Shown: in pieces, positions 30,012 through 39,420 of the stretch | Layout of the letters: each line of letters begins with the position of its first letter | Numbering within the stretch: the first letter of the stretch is position 1 | Source: Anoxybacillus flavithermus | Lineage (GTDB): Bacteria; Bacillota; Bacilli; Bacillales; Anoxybacillaceae | DNA length: 64,000 nt | NCBI RefSeq assembly: GCF_002742685.1 | Contig: NZ_PEDM01000001.1 | Coordinates: 1 to 64,000 of the forward strand | Direction: 5' to 3' | The notes under the pieces: generated by a model | Databases searched by the model: none | Told to the model about the DNA's origin: nothing | Seen by the model: the letters and a program-made list of their open reading frames with translations, nothing else | Position numbers and translations under genes: made by a program

Positions 30012-31157
30012 TTACATGTGTAGTGATTTTACATATTGTCTCGTTTCAAGATCAACTGCACGAATCGTCTCGAGGTCTGGATGGGCAATCGATATGTGCC
30101 GCTCCATCGCTTTTTCAATGCATTGTTCAATCGCTAGAAACGATATTCGTCCAGCTAAAAAGGCTGCCACCGCTTCCTCATTGGCTGCGTTTAATACAGT
30201 CGGCATCGTTCCACCTATCTGTCCTGCTTCATAAGCAAATTGTAAACAACGGAACCGATCCATGTCCACTTTTTGAAAATGCAACGTGGCTACTTGTGCT
30301 AAGTTCAATCGTTCAATATGTAGCGGAAAACGGTCAGGATATGTTAATGCATATTGAATCGGTACCCGCATATCTGGCGTTCCGAGTTGAGCAATGACAC
30401 TTCCATCGTGAAATTGCACCATCGAATGAATAATGCTTTCTTTATGTAAAAGCACGTCAATTTGTTCGTACGGTAATTGGAATAACCAGTGTGCTTCGAT
30501 CACTTCGAGTCCTTTGTTCATCATCGTTGCAGAATCAATTGTAATTTTTGCTCCCATCGACCAGTTCGGATGCTTTAACGCCTCTTCAACTGTGACATGT
30601 TGTAGTTGTTCGCGCGTCCGATCACGAAAACTACCACCAGATGCCGTTAAAATAATACATTCGATATTTTTTTGTTGTTCTCCTTGCAAACATTGAAAAA
30701 TTGCCGAATGCTCACTATCGACAGGCAAAATGGTTACGCCATAATCGGCAGCGTGCTTCATGACAAGATGACCTGCGGTAACTAACGTTTCTTTATTGGC
30801 TAACGCAATCGTTTTTTTCGCCTCAATCGCCTTTAACGTAGGCACTAGTCCAACGCTTCCTACTACCGCATTGACGACAATGTCAGCTTCTTGAACGGTC
30901 GCCACTTCAATGAGCCCATCTTCACCTGAAACGATGCGTACTCGCCCAATATATTCGCTCTGCAACATGTCGGCATCTTCTTTTTGGGCAACACATACAA
31001 CTTTTGGTGAAAATTGTTCAATGATCATTCTTGCCTGTTCTATATTGCGCCCGGCTGAAAAAGCGACGAGACGGAACGCATCAGGATGAGCGCGAATCAC
31101 ATCTAATGTTTGCATGCCGATCGAACCCGTCGCCCCTAACAAACTAATTGCTCGCAA
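30012..31157 (-). CDS. dxr: 1-deoxy-D-xylulose 5-phosphate reductoisomerase
   Basis: Second enzyme of the MEP isoprenoid pathway, NADPH dependent. About 381 aa. The N-terminus has [16 protein letters not shown], followed by [12 protein letters not shown] and the metal-binding [16 protein letters not shown] 31157 is chosen (GGAG 8 nt upstream, and matches homologue starts); the in-frame GTG at 31166 overlaps the RBS. Placed between cdsA and rseP, so isoprenoid and lipid genes are cotranscribed. Confidence 0.95.
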   Translation of the reverse strand: MRAISLLGATGSIGMQTLDVIRAHPDAFRLVAFSAGRNIEQARMIIEQFSPKVVCVAQKEDADMLQSEYIGRVRIVSGEDGLIEVATVQEADIVVNAVVGSVGLVPTLKAIEAKKTIALANKETLVTAGHLVMKHAADYGVTILPVDSEHSAIFQCLQGEQQKNIECIILTASGGSFRDRTREQLQHVTVEEALKHPNWSMGAKITIDSATMMNKGLEVIEAHWLFQLPYEQIDVLLHKESIIHSMVQFHDGSVIAQLGTPDMRVPIQYALTYPDRFPLHIERLNLAQVATLHFQKVDMDRFRCLQFAYEAGQIGGTMPTVLNAANEEAVAAFLAGRISFLAIEQCIEKAMERHISIAHPDLETIRAVDLETRQYVKSLHM

Positions 31158-31172
31158 ACTATTCACTCCTTT

Positions 31173-31940
31173 TTAAGCAATAAGGTAAAACAAATGTAAA
31201 ATGGGCAAAACAAATAACAAACTATCGAATCGATCTAAAATGCCGCCATGTCCTGGCAAAATAGCTCCTGAATCTTTTACTCCGTAATGGCGTTTAAATG
31301 CCGATTCCACTAAATCACCAAGCTGTCCGAAAATGGATAAAATAACCGTCGCAATGAGTAACATGAGAAAAGACGGAGCAAATGGCGATAACCACTCATA
31401 CACGCTTACAACAACAAGCGCACATAAAATACCGCCCATCGCACCTTCAACTGTTTTGTTTGGACTAATATGCTCCCATAGCTTTCGCTTGCCAAACGCC
31501 CGACCAATAAAATATGCTCCACTATCCGTTGCCCAAATTAAAAAGAGCGCATAAAAAATGTACGACAATCCGGCTTCACGCACTTGAGCAAAAGAATAAA
31601 AACCAATGCCTACGTATAATACAGCGGCAATCATAAACCCTGCATCGTCAAACGTAAATGCATTTTTTGATATGACCGTATAAATGAACAACAAAAAGAG
31701 CCCAACGACGAGGATCCATATATTTATCATATGTTCATATGGATATAAAAAGAGCCATAGTGTAAGAAAACTAACAACGCTCGGGAACGAGAAAAGAGAC
31801 ATACGTTTCATGCGAATCAGTTCAAATAAACCAATTGTAGCTAGTACATACGTTAAAATGAAAAATGGCCATTTGCCATATATGACGATTGGTAAAAAGA
31901 CTGAAGCTGCAATAATTGCTGTTACAATTCTTTGTTTCAT
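31173..31940 (-). CDS. cdsA: phosphatidate cytidylyltransferase
   Basis: Membrane enzyme that makes CDP-diacylglycerol for phospholipids. 255 aa with seven or so membrane segments. The C-terminal signature, KRHYGVKDSGAILPGHGGI, contains the catalytic Asp residues and is followed by DRFDSLLF. GGAGG lies about 13 nt before ATG, a little farther than usual. It follows uppS by 6 bp. Confidence 0.95.
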   Translation of the reverse strand: MKQRIVTAIIAASVFLPIVIYGKWPFFILTYVLATIGLFELIRMKRMSLFSFPSVVSFLTLWLFLYPYEHMINIWILVVGLFLLFIYTVISKNAFTFDDAGFMIAAVLYVGIGFYSFAQVREAGLSYIFYALFLIWATDSGAYFIGRAFGKRKLWEHISPNKTVEGAMGGILCALVVVSVYEWLSPFAPSFLMLLIATVILSIFGQLGDLVESAFKRHYGVKDSGAILPGHGGILDRFDSLLFVLPILHLFYLIA

Positions 31941-31946
31941 ATGAAA

Positions 31947-32711
31947 TTATACGCCTCCAAATCGACGGCTTCGTTGTTGAAATTCATGTACCGCCTGTAA
32001 AAAATGTTGTTCTGTAAAATCTGGCCAGAGTACATCTGTAAACCAAAATTCTGTATACGCTAATTGCCAAAGCATAAAATTACTTAAACGAATCTCTCCG
32101 CTTGTGCGAATAAGCAAATCTGGATCTGGTAAATCGTTTGTCATTAAATAGGAATGAAACAGCTGTTCATTTACATCGTTTGCTTGAATCGTTCCCCTTT
32201 GCACATCATCAACAAGCTTTTGAACGGCATGCACAATTTCTGCACGACTTCCGTAGTTTAACGCAAAGTTTAAAATTAAGCCGGTATTTTGTTTCGTCTC
32301 TTCGATTGCTTTATCGACTGCACGTAACGTATGTAAAGGTAGTTGATCTTTATGTCCCATGACGCGTACTTGCACGTTTTCTTCGATTAACTCTGGCAAA
32401 AATGTGTTCAAAAATTGCTCAGGCAACTGCATTAAATAATCGACTTCTGTTCTTGGTCGTTTCCAATTTTCCGTTGAAAATGCGTATAATGTTAGCACTT
32501 TCACACCAAGTTCATTCGCAAAGCGTGTAATTTTCCGTACCGTTTGCATGCCCTCATAATGTCCAGCCATGCGTGGCAACGCTCGTTTTTTCGCCCATCG
32601 TCCGTTTCCGTCCATGATGATTGCGACATGCGTGGGAATAGGTCCTTGTGAAATTGTTTCTTTTTCATATCCTTCTTCTTTGTTTTTCCATCTTTTCATC
32701 TTTTCAAACAT
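31947..32711 (-). CDS. uppS: undecaprenyl diphosphate synthase (cis-prenyltransferase)
   Basis: Makes the C55 lipid carrier for peptidoglycan and teichoic acids. 254 aa. The substrate-binding Asp is in VAIIMDGNGRWAKKR, and the C-terminal half has LLIRTSGEIRLSNFMLWQ and the TEFWF motif. A charged extension of about 28 residues precedes the catalytic core. SD GGAGG lies about 10 nt upstream. First gene of uppS-cdsA-dxr-rseP-proS, behind an extended -10 promoter candidate. Confidence 0.96.
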   Translation of the reverse strand: MFEKMKRWKNKEEGYEKETISQGPIPTHVAIIMDGNGRWAKKRALPRMAGHYEGMQTVRKITRFANELGVKVLTLYAFSTENWKRPRTEVDYLMQLPEQFLNTFLPELIEENVQVRVMGHKDQLPLHTLRAVDKAIEETKQNTGLILNFALNYGSRAEIVHAVQKLVDDVQRGTIQANDVNEQLFHSYLMTNDLPDPDLLIRTSGEIRLSNFMLWQLAYTEFWFTDVLWPDFTEQHFLQAVHEFQQRSRRFGGV

Positions 32712-32768
32712 CAGCGCGTATCCTCCAGCTTTGATCCAACACGATTAGGCTGTGCGCCCTATTTTGTA

Positions 32769-32777
32769 ATTATAGCA
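32769..32777 (-). promoter_or_regulatory. extended -10 promoter candidate for uppS
   Basis: Minus-strand TGCTATAAT is a perfect extended -10, placed immediately after the T-run of the frr terminator. No good -35 exists because that position is occupied by the terminator stem. Confidence 0.6.
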
Positions 32778-32802
32778 AAAAACCCTCTATAAACATAGAG
32801 GG
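32777..32802 (-). terminator. intrinsic terminator of the pyrH-frr transcript
   Basis: Minus-strand CCCTCTAT and ATAGAGGG form an 8-bp stem with a 4-nt loop followed by TTTTTT. It lies 3 nt after the frr stop. Confidence 0.92.
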
Positions 32803-32804
32803 AC

Positions 32805-33356
32805 TTATACTTCCATGACTTCTTTCTCTTTTTCTTTCGTAATCACATCAATTTTTGCGATATGATCGTCTGTTAATTTTTGAATGTCTTCTGTATAACC
32901 ACGCAACTCATCTTCTGTAATTTCACCATTTTTCTCTAGTTTTTTCAACTCATCGTTTGCATCGCGGCGAATGTTGCGCACAGCGACTTTCGCTTCTTCA
33001 GCATATTTTTTTACCAACTTCACAAGCTCACGACGACGCTCTTCCGTTAGCGGCGGGATGGAAATACGAATGACTGAACCATCGTTTGAAGGTGTTAACC
33101 CTAAATCAGATGCTAAAATGGCTTTTTCAATTTCTTTCAATACGGATTTGTCATACGGTTGAATGACAAGAAGGCGCGCTTCCGGCACTTGAATGCCTGC
33201 TAACTGAATAATTGGTGTTGGCATGCCATAGTAATCTACTGTAATTTTTTCTAATAACGCTGGATTTGCACGACCAGCACGAATCGTTGCGAGTTCACGA
33301 GAAAAAGCTTGAACTGCTTTATCCATTTTTTCTTTCGCGTTCGTTAACACTTGCAT
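32805..33356 (-). CDS. frr: ribosome recycling factor
   Basis: Splits post-termination ribosomes together with EF-G. 183 aa. It contains the [18 protein letters not shown] signature and [17 protein letters not shown] in the long three-helix bundle. RBS AGGGGG lies upstream of ATG. It is 1 bp from pyrH and shares its transcript. Confidence 0.97.
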   Translation of the reverse strand: MQVLTNAKEKMDKAVQAFSRELATIRAGRANPALLEKITVDYYGMPTPIIQLAGIQVPEARLLVIQPYDKSVLKEIEKAILASDLGLTPSNDGSVIRISIPPLTEERRRELVKLVKKYAEEAKVAVRNIRRDANDELKKLEKNGEITEDELRGYTEDIQKLTDDHIAKIDVITKEKEKEVMEV

Positions 33357-33357
33357 C

Positions 33358-34080
33358 TTATTTCCCCCTTACAATTGTTCCAATATTTTCGCCTAATACG
33401 GCACGTTTAATATTTCCTTCTTCCATAATCGAGAAAACAATAAGTGGAATATCGTTATCCATACATAACGATGAAGCTGTTGAATCCATAACGCCTAATC
33501 CTTGTTTGATCACATCTAAGTAGGATAGTTCATCATATTTGACTGCGTTTTTGTCCACTTTTGGATCGGCGCTATATACACCGTCTACATTGTTTTTTGC
33601 CATTAAAATGACGTCCGCTTCAATTTCTGCCGCACGAAGCGCAGCTGTCGTATCTGTCGAGAAGTACGGATTGCCTGTTCCTGCAGCAAAAATGACAACG
33701 CGTTTTTTCTCTAAGTGCCGAATCGCTCTCCGTCGAATGTACGGCTCTGCCACTTGGCGCATTTCGATGGACGTTTGTACGCGCGTTTGTACACCGAGTT
33801 GCTCTAGGCTGTCTTGCAAAGCGAGCGAATTCATTACTGTTGCTAACATGCCCATATAATCGGCTGTGGCACGATCCATGCCCATTTCACTGCCGATTTT
33901 TCCTCGCCAAATGTTCCCACCGCCAACAACGACCGCCACTTCAACTCCAAGTTCTGCTACTTCTTTTACTTGTTGCGCAATAGATTTAATGACAGAAGGA
34001 TTAATTCCAAATCCTTGATCACCAGCTAACGCTTCACCGCTTAATTTTAAAACGACACGTTTATATTTTGGGCTTTTCAT
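33358..34080 (-). CDS. pyrH: uridylate kinase (UMP kinase)
   Basis: Hexameric UMP kinase of the amino acid kinase fold, making UDP for nucleotide synthesis. 240 aa. It has [15 protein letters not shown] at the N-terminus, GGGNIWRG near residue 55, and the [14 protein letters not shown] segment. ATG follows GGAGG by 6 nt. Paired with frr, behind the tsf terminator. Confidence 0.96.
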   Translation of the reverse strand: MKSPKYKRVVLKLSGEALAGDQGFGINPSVIKSIAQQVKEVAELGVEVAVVVGGGNIWRGKIGSEMGMDRATADYMGMLATVMNSLALQDSLEQLGVQTRVQTSIEMRQVAEPYIRRRAIRHLEKKRVVIFAAGTGNPYFSTDTTAALRAAEIEADVILMAKNNVDGVYSADPKVDKNAVKYDELSYLDVIKQGLGVMDSTASSLCMDNDIPLIVFSIMEEGNIKRAVLGENIGTIVRGK

Positions 34081-34101
34081 TGTAAACCTCCATACCGTTC
34101 T

Positions 34102-34135
34102 TTAAAAATAGGGAACACATATGTGTTCCCTATTT
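34102..34135 (-). terminator. intrinsic terminator of tsf
   Basis: A perfect 30-bp palindrome (34106-34135) with centre CATATG. On the minus strand it is followed by TTTTTAAAG. It would end the rpsB-tsf transcript ahead of pyrH. Confidence 0.88.
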
Positions 34136-34142
34136 GTCTTCA

Positions 34143-35024
34143 TTACTTACGAACTTGGCTCATAACTTCTTCAGCGAAGTTATCTTGACGCTTTTCAATC
34201 CCTTCGCCTACTTCGTAACGGATGAAGCTTTTTACAGTTGCACCATTAGATTCTACAAATTGACGTACTTTCACATCTGGGTTTTTTACAAAGTTTTGCT
34301 CAAGTAAGCAAATGTCTTCAAAGAATTTGCCTAAACGGCCTTCAACCATTTTTTCAACGATATTTTCTGGCTTTCCTTCATTCAATGCTTGTTGTTTTAA
34401 TACTTCACGCTCGCGAGCGATTTCATCTGCAGATACTTCATCGCGAGAAACGTATTTTGGATTAATCGCAGCAATGTGCATCGCTACATCTTTTGCAATG
34501 TCGCTATTTGTTGTACCTTCTAATACTGTTAATACGGCAATGCGACCACCCATGTGTAGATATGCACCAAACGCTGCGTTGTCACCTTTTTCTACAACTG
34601 CAAAGCGACGTAACGTAATTTTTTCACCAATTTTAGCGATCGCTGCATTGATGTGCTCTTCAACTGTCGCACCGTTGTCCATTTTTTGTTGTAACGCTTC
34701 TTCTACTGTTGCAGGTTTATGTTTTAATAAATGCTCTGCTAATTCTTTTACTAATGTTTTAAATCCTTCGTTTTTGGCAACGAAGTCTGTTTCAGAGTTT
34801 ACTTCCAAAACGACAGCTACATTTCCGTCAACTTCAATTAATGTTGTTCCTTCAGCTGCAATGCGATCTGCTTTTTTCGCTGCCTTCGCCATTCCTTTTT
34901 CACGAAGCCAGTCGATTGCTTTTTCCATATCACCATTTGTTTCTGTTAACGCTTTTTTGCAGTCCATCATTCCTGCGCCAGTTTTTTCGCGCAATTCTTT
35001 TACCATTTGAGCAGTAATTGCCAT
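34143..35024 (-). CDS. tsf: translation elongation factor Ts
   Basis: Nucleotide exchange factor for EF-Tu. 293 aa, same as B. subtilis. It starts [20 protein letters not shown], with the [10 protein letters not shown] motif near residue 80. ATG 35024 is chosen because AGGAGG lies 9 nt upstream; the ATG at 35033 directly abuts the SD. Preceded by a strong terminator after rpsB, so its level depends on read-through or an unseen promoter. Confidence 0.97.
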   Translation of the reverse strand: MAITAQMVKELREKTGAGMMDCKKALTETNGDMEKAIDWLREKGMAKAAKKADRIAAEGTTLIEVDGNVAVVLEVNSETDFVAKNEGFKTLVKELAEHLLKHKPATVEEALQQKMDNGATVEEHINAAIAKIGEKITLRRFAVVEKGDNAAFGAYLHMGGRIAVLTVLEGTTNSDIAKDVAMHIAAINPKYVSRDEVSADEIAREREVLKQQALNEGKPENIVEKMVEGRLGKFFEDICLLEQNFVKNPDVKVRQFVESNGATVKSFIRYEVGEGIEKRQDNFAEEVMSQVRK

Positions 35025-35106
35025 TTGAAACATCCTCCTTTTTATGTGCCAAATCGTATGTACACAAACCGAAACGGTTCGTATGCTTAGTATGCCCGAT
35101 TTTCTT

Positions 35107-35146
35107 AAAAAAAGGTGATAAAAGGCTCCCCCCTCTTATCACCTTT
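35107..35146 (-). terminator. terminator between rpsB and tsf
   Basis: Minus-strand AAAGGTGATAA and TTATCACCTTT form an 11-bp stem with a purine-rich loop, followed by TTTT. I see no clear promoter between it and tsf, so it probably works as a partial terminator. Confidence 0.88.
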
Positions 35147-35153
35147 CGCATGC

Positions 35154-35965
<812 letters not shown>

Positions 35966-35971
35966 AGTAGA

Positions 35972-36000
35972 ACTATATCATAATTAAAAAACACATTCAA
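35972..36000 (-). promoter_or_regulatory. SigA promoter of rpsB
   Basis: Minus strand TTGAAT (35995-36000), 17 bp, TATAGT (35972-35977), with TGA before the -10 (extended -10). The -35 directly abuts the swrB stop. Predicted start near 35965. Confidence 0.8.
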
Positions 36001-36441
36001 CTACTTTTGGTGAAATTTAAGCAAAAGCTCCATTTCTGTTTTGCCACGTTTGAGTATTTTGGCAATTTCATCGATTGTTTTCCCTTGTTGTTGAAGTTTT
36101 AATGCTTCAGAAACGAGCGATTCGGCCGATTGTTCTTCAGCCGAAGTTGTCGATAATTCGATGCGGTCAACAACGTGCTCAACTGGAGGAGACATTTGTT
36201 CTTTTCGCAACGAACGAGAATGTTGGCGAATGGACGATGACGTAATTTGTTTAACAAATCGTTCATTTTCTTCTTTAAACTGCATTAAATATGTTGTCAT
36301 CATCGTCTCCATTTCACGAATGAGCTCCGCTTGCTCTCTTTCCGTCTCTTTAATTTTCACCCATTTCAACGATAAAAGAACGATGAGAAAGAGCGAGATA
36401 CCGTGCAAAACGAAGCTAACAAACCATAAAAACGTTGTCAT
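36001..36441 (-). CDS. swrB: SwrB-like motility protein
   Basis: About 146 aa with one N-terminal membrane helix (residues 3-25), a coiled-coil stretch (about 28-60) and a C-terminal DNA-binding-like helix pair (GKTIDEIAKILKRGKTEMELLL). SwrB of B. subtilis promotes swarming and activates flagellar export and hook completion. It is the last gene of the fla/che operon, as here. ATG 36441 has AGAGGGA upstream; the frame to 36534 overlaps the preceding gene. Identity rests on position and architecture. Confidence 0.82.
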   Translation of the reverse strand: MTTFLWFVSFVLHGISLFLIVLLSLKWVKIKETEREQAELIREMETMMTTYLMQFKEENERFVKQITSSSIRQHSRSLRKEQMSPPVEHVVDRIELSTTSAEEQSAESLVSEALKLQQQGKTIDEIAKILKRGKTEMELLLKFHQK

Positions 36442-36451
36442 ACCATCCCTC

Positions 36452-36709
36452 TTATCCAATAAAATCAATATGCGTTCCTTTATAAGGATGTTTGCTTTTT
36501 TCTTTTTTCTCAGATTGTTTTTTCCACTTAGCACGTTCGCTTTGTTCGGCTTTCGTCACTTGTTGCCGAATGCGCTCGTCTTGTTTTTTTATTTCTGATG
36601 CAAGTTGTTGTTGAGCAAGCTGTCCGTACTGTTGCATATGTTCTTGCCATTTTCCGAGCTCATGTGTTTTCGGCAAAGCCACTTGTAACTCGACTAACTT
36701 CAAGTTCAT
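36452..36709 (-). CDS. small conserved-looking protein between sigD and swrB, unknown function
   Basis: An 85-aa protein I do not recognise. It is rich in Q, K and E with a predicted long helix (about residues 20-65) and ends in a distinct block HPYKGTHIDFIG. No signal peptide or membrane segment. ATG 36709 is chosen because GGAAGTG precedes it; the frame to 36766 overlaps sigD. It lies 40 bp after sigD and 10 bp before swrB on the same strand with matching codon use, so it is probably a real operon member. Confidence 0.75.
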   Translation of the reverse strand: MNLKLVELQVALPKTHELGKWQEHMQQYGQLAQQQLASEIKKQDERIRQQVTKAEQSERAKWKKQSEKKEKSKHPYKGTHIDFIG

Positions 36710-36749
36710 GTTTTCACTTCCTTCATAAAATTGATGAAGGACTGTCACG

Positions 36750-37481
36750 TTATATCGCTTGCTCAATTAGTTTGCGCATTTTAAATAATGCTTTTGCATG
36801 AATTTGGGAAATTCGTGACGTCGACAGCCCCATAATATGCCCGATTTCTGTAAACGTCAGTTCCTCTTTGTAAAACAAACTAATAACTAACTGTTCTTTT
36901 TCATTTAATTGTTGGATGACTTGGGCTAATTCGGCAATTTGTTCTTCTCTTAACATATGTTCTTCAGGCGACGGCGATCGATCATCGCGTATCGTAAACG
37001 ATGATTGATCATCGTCATCGTCAAACGGTCGCTCATCGAGCGATAAAACATTCGCGAAAAACTGCTCATTCATGACTGCGTATACTTCATCTTCTGATAT
37101 ATTTAACGCGTCAGCCACTTCTTTGGCACTAACGTCACGCATATGCATTTGTTGTAGCCGCTCAATTGTCGCTTCAATTTTTTTTGCTTTTTCTCGTATA
37201 CTTCGGGGCAGCCAATCTTCTTTTCGCAAACCATCTAAAATGGCACCACGAATCCGAAATGAAGCATACGTGTCAAACTTCAAGTCACGCGAAGGATCGA
37301 ATTTTTCTAGCGCATCGTATAAACCGAGTAGCGCTAAACTTTTTAAATCTTCTTTTTTCACGCTTTTCGGAAGGGATGAAGCCATACGTTGTACGTGATA
37401 ATCGACAAGTGGCATATACTTTTCAATCAGTTGGTTGCCCGCCTCACGATCGCGAGCATCTATCCACTTTTGCCAGCACAA
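36750..37481 (-). CDS. sigD: RNA polymerase sigma factor SigD (flagellar, FliA type)
   Basis: Sigma-28 for late flagellar, chemotaxis and autolysin genes. 243 aa. Region 2 is KFDTYASFRIRGAILDGLRK with DWLPRSIREK, and region 4 has ELTFTEIGHIMGLSTSRISQ. TTG 37481 is the likely start, with a run of G 8 nt upstream. Near the promoter-distal end of the operon, where position affects SigD level and motile cell fraction in B. subtilis. Confidence 0.95.
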   Translation of the reverse strand: MCWQKWIDARDREAGNQLIEKYMPLVDYHVQRMASSLPKSVKKEDLKSLALLGLYDALEKFDPSRDLKFDTYASFRIRGAILDGLRKEDWLPRSIREKAKKIEATIERLQQMHMRDVSAKEVADALNISEDEVYAVMNEQFFANVLSLDERPFDDDDDQSSFTIRDDRSPSPEEHMLREEQIAELAQVIQQLNEKEQLVISLFYKEELTFTEIGHIMGLSTSRISQIHAKALFKMRKLIEQAI

Positions 37482-37513
37482 TATATCATCCCCCCTAAGC
37501 TACGTTTTGGCAT

Positions 37514-37828
37514 TTATTTTTCTTCATCACTCAATAATTGACGAATATACTCCGCTACTTTTTGTTGTTCTTCTTCACTTAAGTTTTCAATCATCTGTTC
37601 CACTTCGGTGTCATTCGGCTGTGTAAACGAAACGCTCGGTGTTGATTCATCTCTTTGGATAAATCCAATCATCCAGCGAACAATAAACGCGAAAACAAAG
37701 AAAACTACAAATGTAATGAAAGCCCGTATTGTAGATGTCCATATGCTATTTTGTAATAATGAAGCGAAAAAAGCGATCATGCAGCCGAATAAAGCAAAAC
37801 CAATGTTAAATTTCCATGTACCAGCCAT
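37514..37828 (-). CDS. two-helix membrane protein between cheD and sigD, unknown function
   Basis: A 104-aa protein not recognised as a named family. Two membrane helices (about residues 8-27 and 33-57) are followed by a soluble acidic tail with a helix EVEQMIENLSEEEQQKVAEY. The ATG overlaps the cheD stop by 1 nt, and its stop lies 32 bp before sigD. B. subtilis has no gene in this slot as far as I recall; Geobacillus relatives may. Its placement suggests a motility or sigma-related role, but the sequence itself gives no function. Confidence 0.78.
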   Translation of the reverse strand: MAGTWKFNIGFALFGCMIAFFASLLQNSIWTSTIRAFITFVVFFVFAFIVRWMIGFIQRDESTPSVSFTQPNDTEVEQMIENLSEEEQQKVAEYIRQLLSDEEK

Positions 37829-38331
37829 TACATTTCCCGTACCCCTTGATTTACTGTTCGAATGAGCAACATGCCTGTTTTCGGATGAAATTCAATCGTC
37901 CGTCCGCTGCTTCCTCCGACATCTTCAGCAACAATCGGAATGCGAAAGCGTTGAAGCTGCTGGCGAACAGCCTCAACGTTGCGCGGTCCGATACGCATCA
38001 TATCCGTCGTTCCTGTGCGAAATTGAAACATTTGCGCCCCACCAGCCATTTTTGCTTTTAAATGACCGTTTCGTCCTCCTGCCCCAATGACGCGCCGAAT
38101 CAGCTCTTCAATCGCAGTATCGGCATATTTCGCCACATTCATGTTTTCGGATTTTGCTAACGACGAATCAGGTAACATGACGTGCGCCATCCCAGCCACT
38201 TCTTTTACTAAATCATATACGACCACACCAACGCACGAGCCAAGTCCGCATGTACGAATGACATGCGGTGCCTTGACAACATTCATATCAGCAATTCCGA
38301 CTTTCACTACTTGAACAATTTCACTCATCAT
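37828..38331 (-). CDS. cheD: chemoreceptor glutamine deamidase CheD
   Basis: Deamidates receptor glutamines and, in Bacillus, activates CheC phosphatase. About 167 aa. The catalytic Cys and His are in [15 protein letters not shown] and MAHVMLPDS, with [10 protein letters not shown] near the C-terminus. ATG 38331 has AGGTG 6 nt upstream; the in-frame GTG at 38340 is within that RBS. Overlaps the cheC end by 11 nt, fitting their partnership. Confidence 0.95.
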   Translation of the reverse strand: MMSEIVQVVKVGIADMNVVKAPHVIRTCGLGSCVGVVVYDLVKEVAGMAHVMLPDSSLAKSENMNVAKYADTAIEELIRRVIGAGGRNGHLKAKMAGGAQMFQFRTGTTDMMRIGPRNVEAVRQQLQRFRIPIVAEDVGGSSGRTIEFHPKTGMLLIRTVNQGVREM

Positions 38332-38956
38332 GTTCCACACCTAAAGCTCGAAAGATGATATGAAATGATTCAGGGTCAGGAAGTAGGAAAAAGTGTCCAT
38401 TGACACGATCATCCGGCTGATGTTCCTCATGAATGGCCGTATCGACGACAATGACATGATCACCGACTCGTGACATTTCAATTAATCCATAACTTAAAAT
38501 GGCACCAATCATATCAATGCTGAGCGCCGGAACAGATGGATGTAAATTTAAATTTGTAAAATCGGATAAAGACGATAAATATGAACCGGCTAAAATGTTG
38601 CCCAGTTCCTGTAATGCGGATAATGATAACTCTGAACAATCTTGTTCTAATTTAAACTGTTCGTCACCAATCATTTGTTGAACAAATCGTTCCGCCTGCT
38701 CAATCGATAGTACAAAAAACATATTGCCAGGGGCATCGCCTTCAATACGTAAAAAAACAGCAGCAACGACATTGTCAGCTCCCCCGACAATGTCCATCAT
38801 TTCATCAAATGAAATGATTCGCACATCCGGAATCGTCATTTCAATTCTTTTATTTAACAGCTTTGATAACGCTGTTGCTGCGTGACCCGCACCGATATTT
38901 CCAATCTCTTTTAGTATGTCCATATGGACGGCATCCATCCGTTCAAAATATGACAT
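38321..38956 (-). CDS. cheC: CheY-P phosphatase CheC
   Basis: Dephosphorylates CheY-P and takes part in adaptation with CheD. 211 aa. The first phosphatase helix motif is in [19 protein letters not shown] (E and N catalytic pair) and the second in [27 protein letters not shown] upstream of ATG. Lies between cheW and cheD. Confidence 0.95.
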   Translation of the reverse strand: MSYFERMDAVHMDILKEIGNIGAGHAATALSKLLNKRIEMTIPDVRIISFDEMMDIVGGADNVVAAVFLRIEGDAPGNMFFVLSIEQAERFVQQMIGDEQFKLEQDCSELSLSALQELGNILAGSYLSSLSDFTNLNLHPSVPALSIDMIGAILSYGLIEMSRVGDHVIVVDTAIHEEHQPDDRVNGHFFLLPDPESFHIIFRALGVEHDE

Positions 38957-38963
38957 GGACGAT

Positions 38964-39395
38964 TTATCCTTTCTCTGTTTTTAATACTTTTTCTAAGTTT
39001 AATAAAATAAATAGACGCTTTCCGATTTTTACGACACCGTTAATATAATCTGCTGTTGTTGCATCAACTACTTCTGGCGGCGGTTCAATCGCTTCTGTCG
39101 AAATATCAACGACATCGTTTGCTGCATCAACAATTAAACCGACTTCAATATCATCAAACGCAACGATGATGACGCGCGTATGATCAGAAAATGCTGCCTC
39201 TTCCAGTCCAAATCGCATGCGTAAATCAATAATCGGTGTAACGACTCCGCGTAAATTAATGACGCCCTTGACATATTTCGGAACGCGAGGAACGCGTGTA
39301 ATATGTTGAATTTTTTCAATCGAGCGTACTTGTTGAACTGGAATCGCATATTCTTCGTCTTTTAGTTGAAACACAATTACTTTCAGCTCAGCCAC
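38964..39395 (-). CDS. cheW: chemotaxis coupling protein CheW
   Basis: Links receptors to CheA. 143 aa, SH3-like double barrel. It contains EYAIPVQQVRSIEKI and VKGVINLRGVVTPIIDLR, the family signature. GTG start with GGGGGAA 8 nt upstream. It follows cheA by 25 bp. Confidence 0.96.
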   Translation of the reverse strand: MAELKVIVFQLKDEEYAIPVQQVRSIEKIQHITRVPRVPKYVKGVINLRGVVTPIIDLRMRFGLEEAAFSDHTRVIIVAFDDIEVGLIVDAANDVVDISTEAIEPPPEVVDATTADYINGVVKIGKRLFILLNLEKVLKTEKG

Positions 39396-39420
39396 ATTAA
39401 ATTCCCCCTCTCGCTTGTCC

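Noticed and set aside
34312-35010. Plus-strand open frame of 232 codons opposite tsf
   Set aside because: Antisense shadow of EF-Ts; no RBS and no domain.
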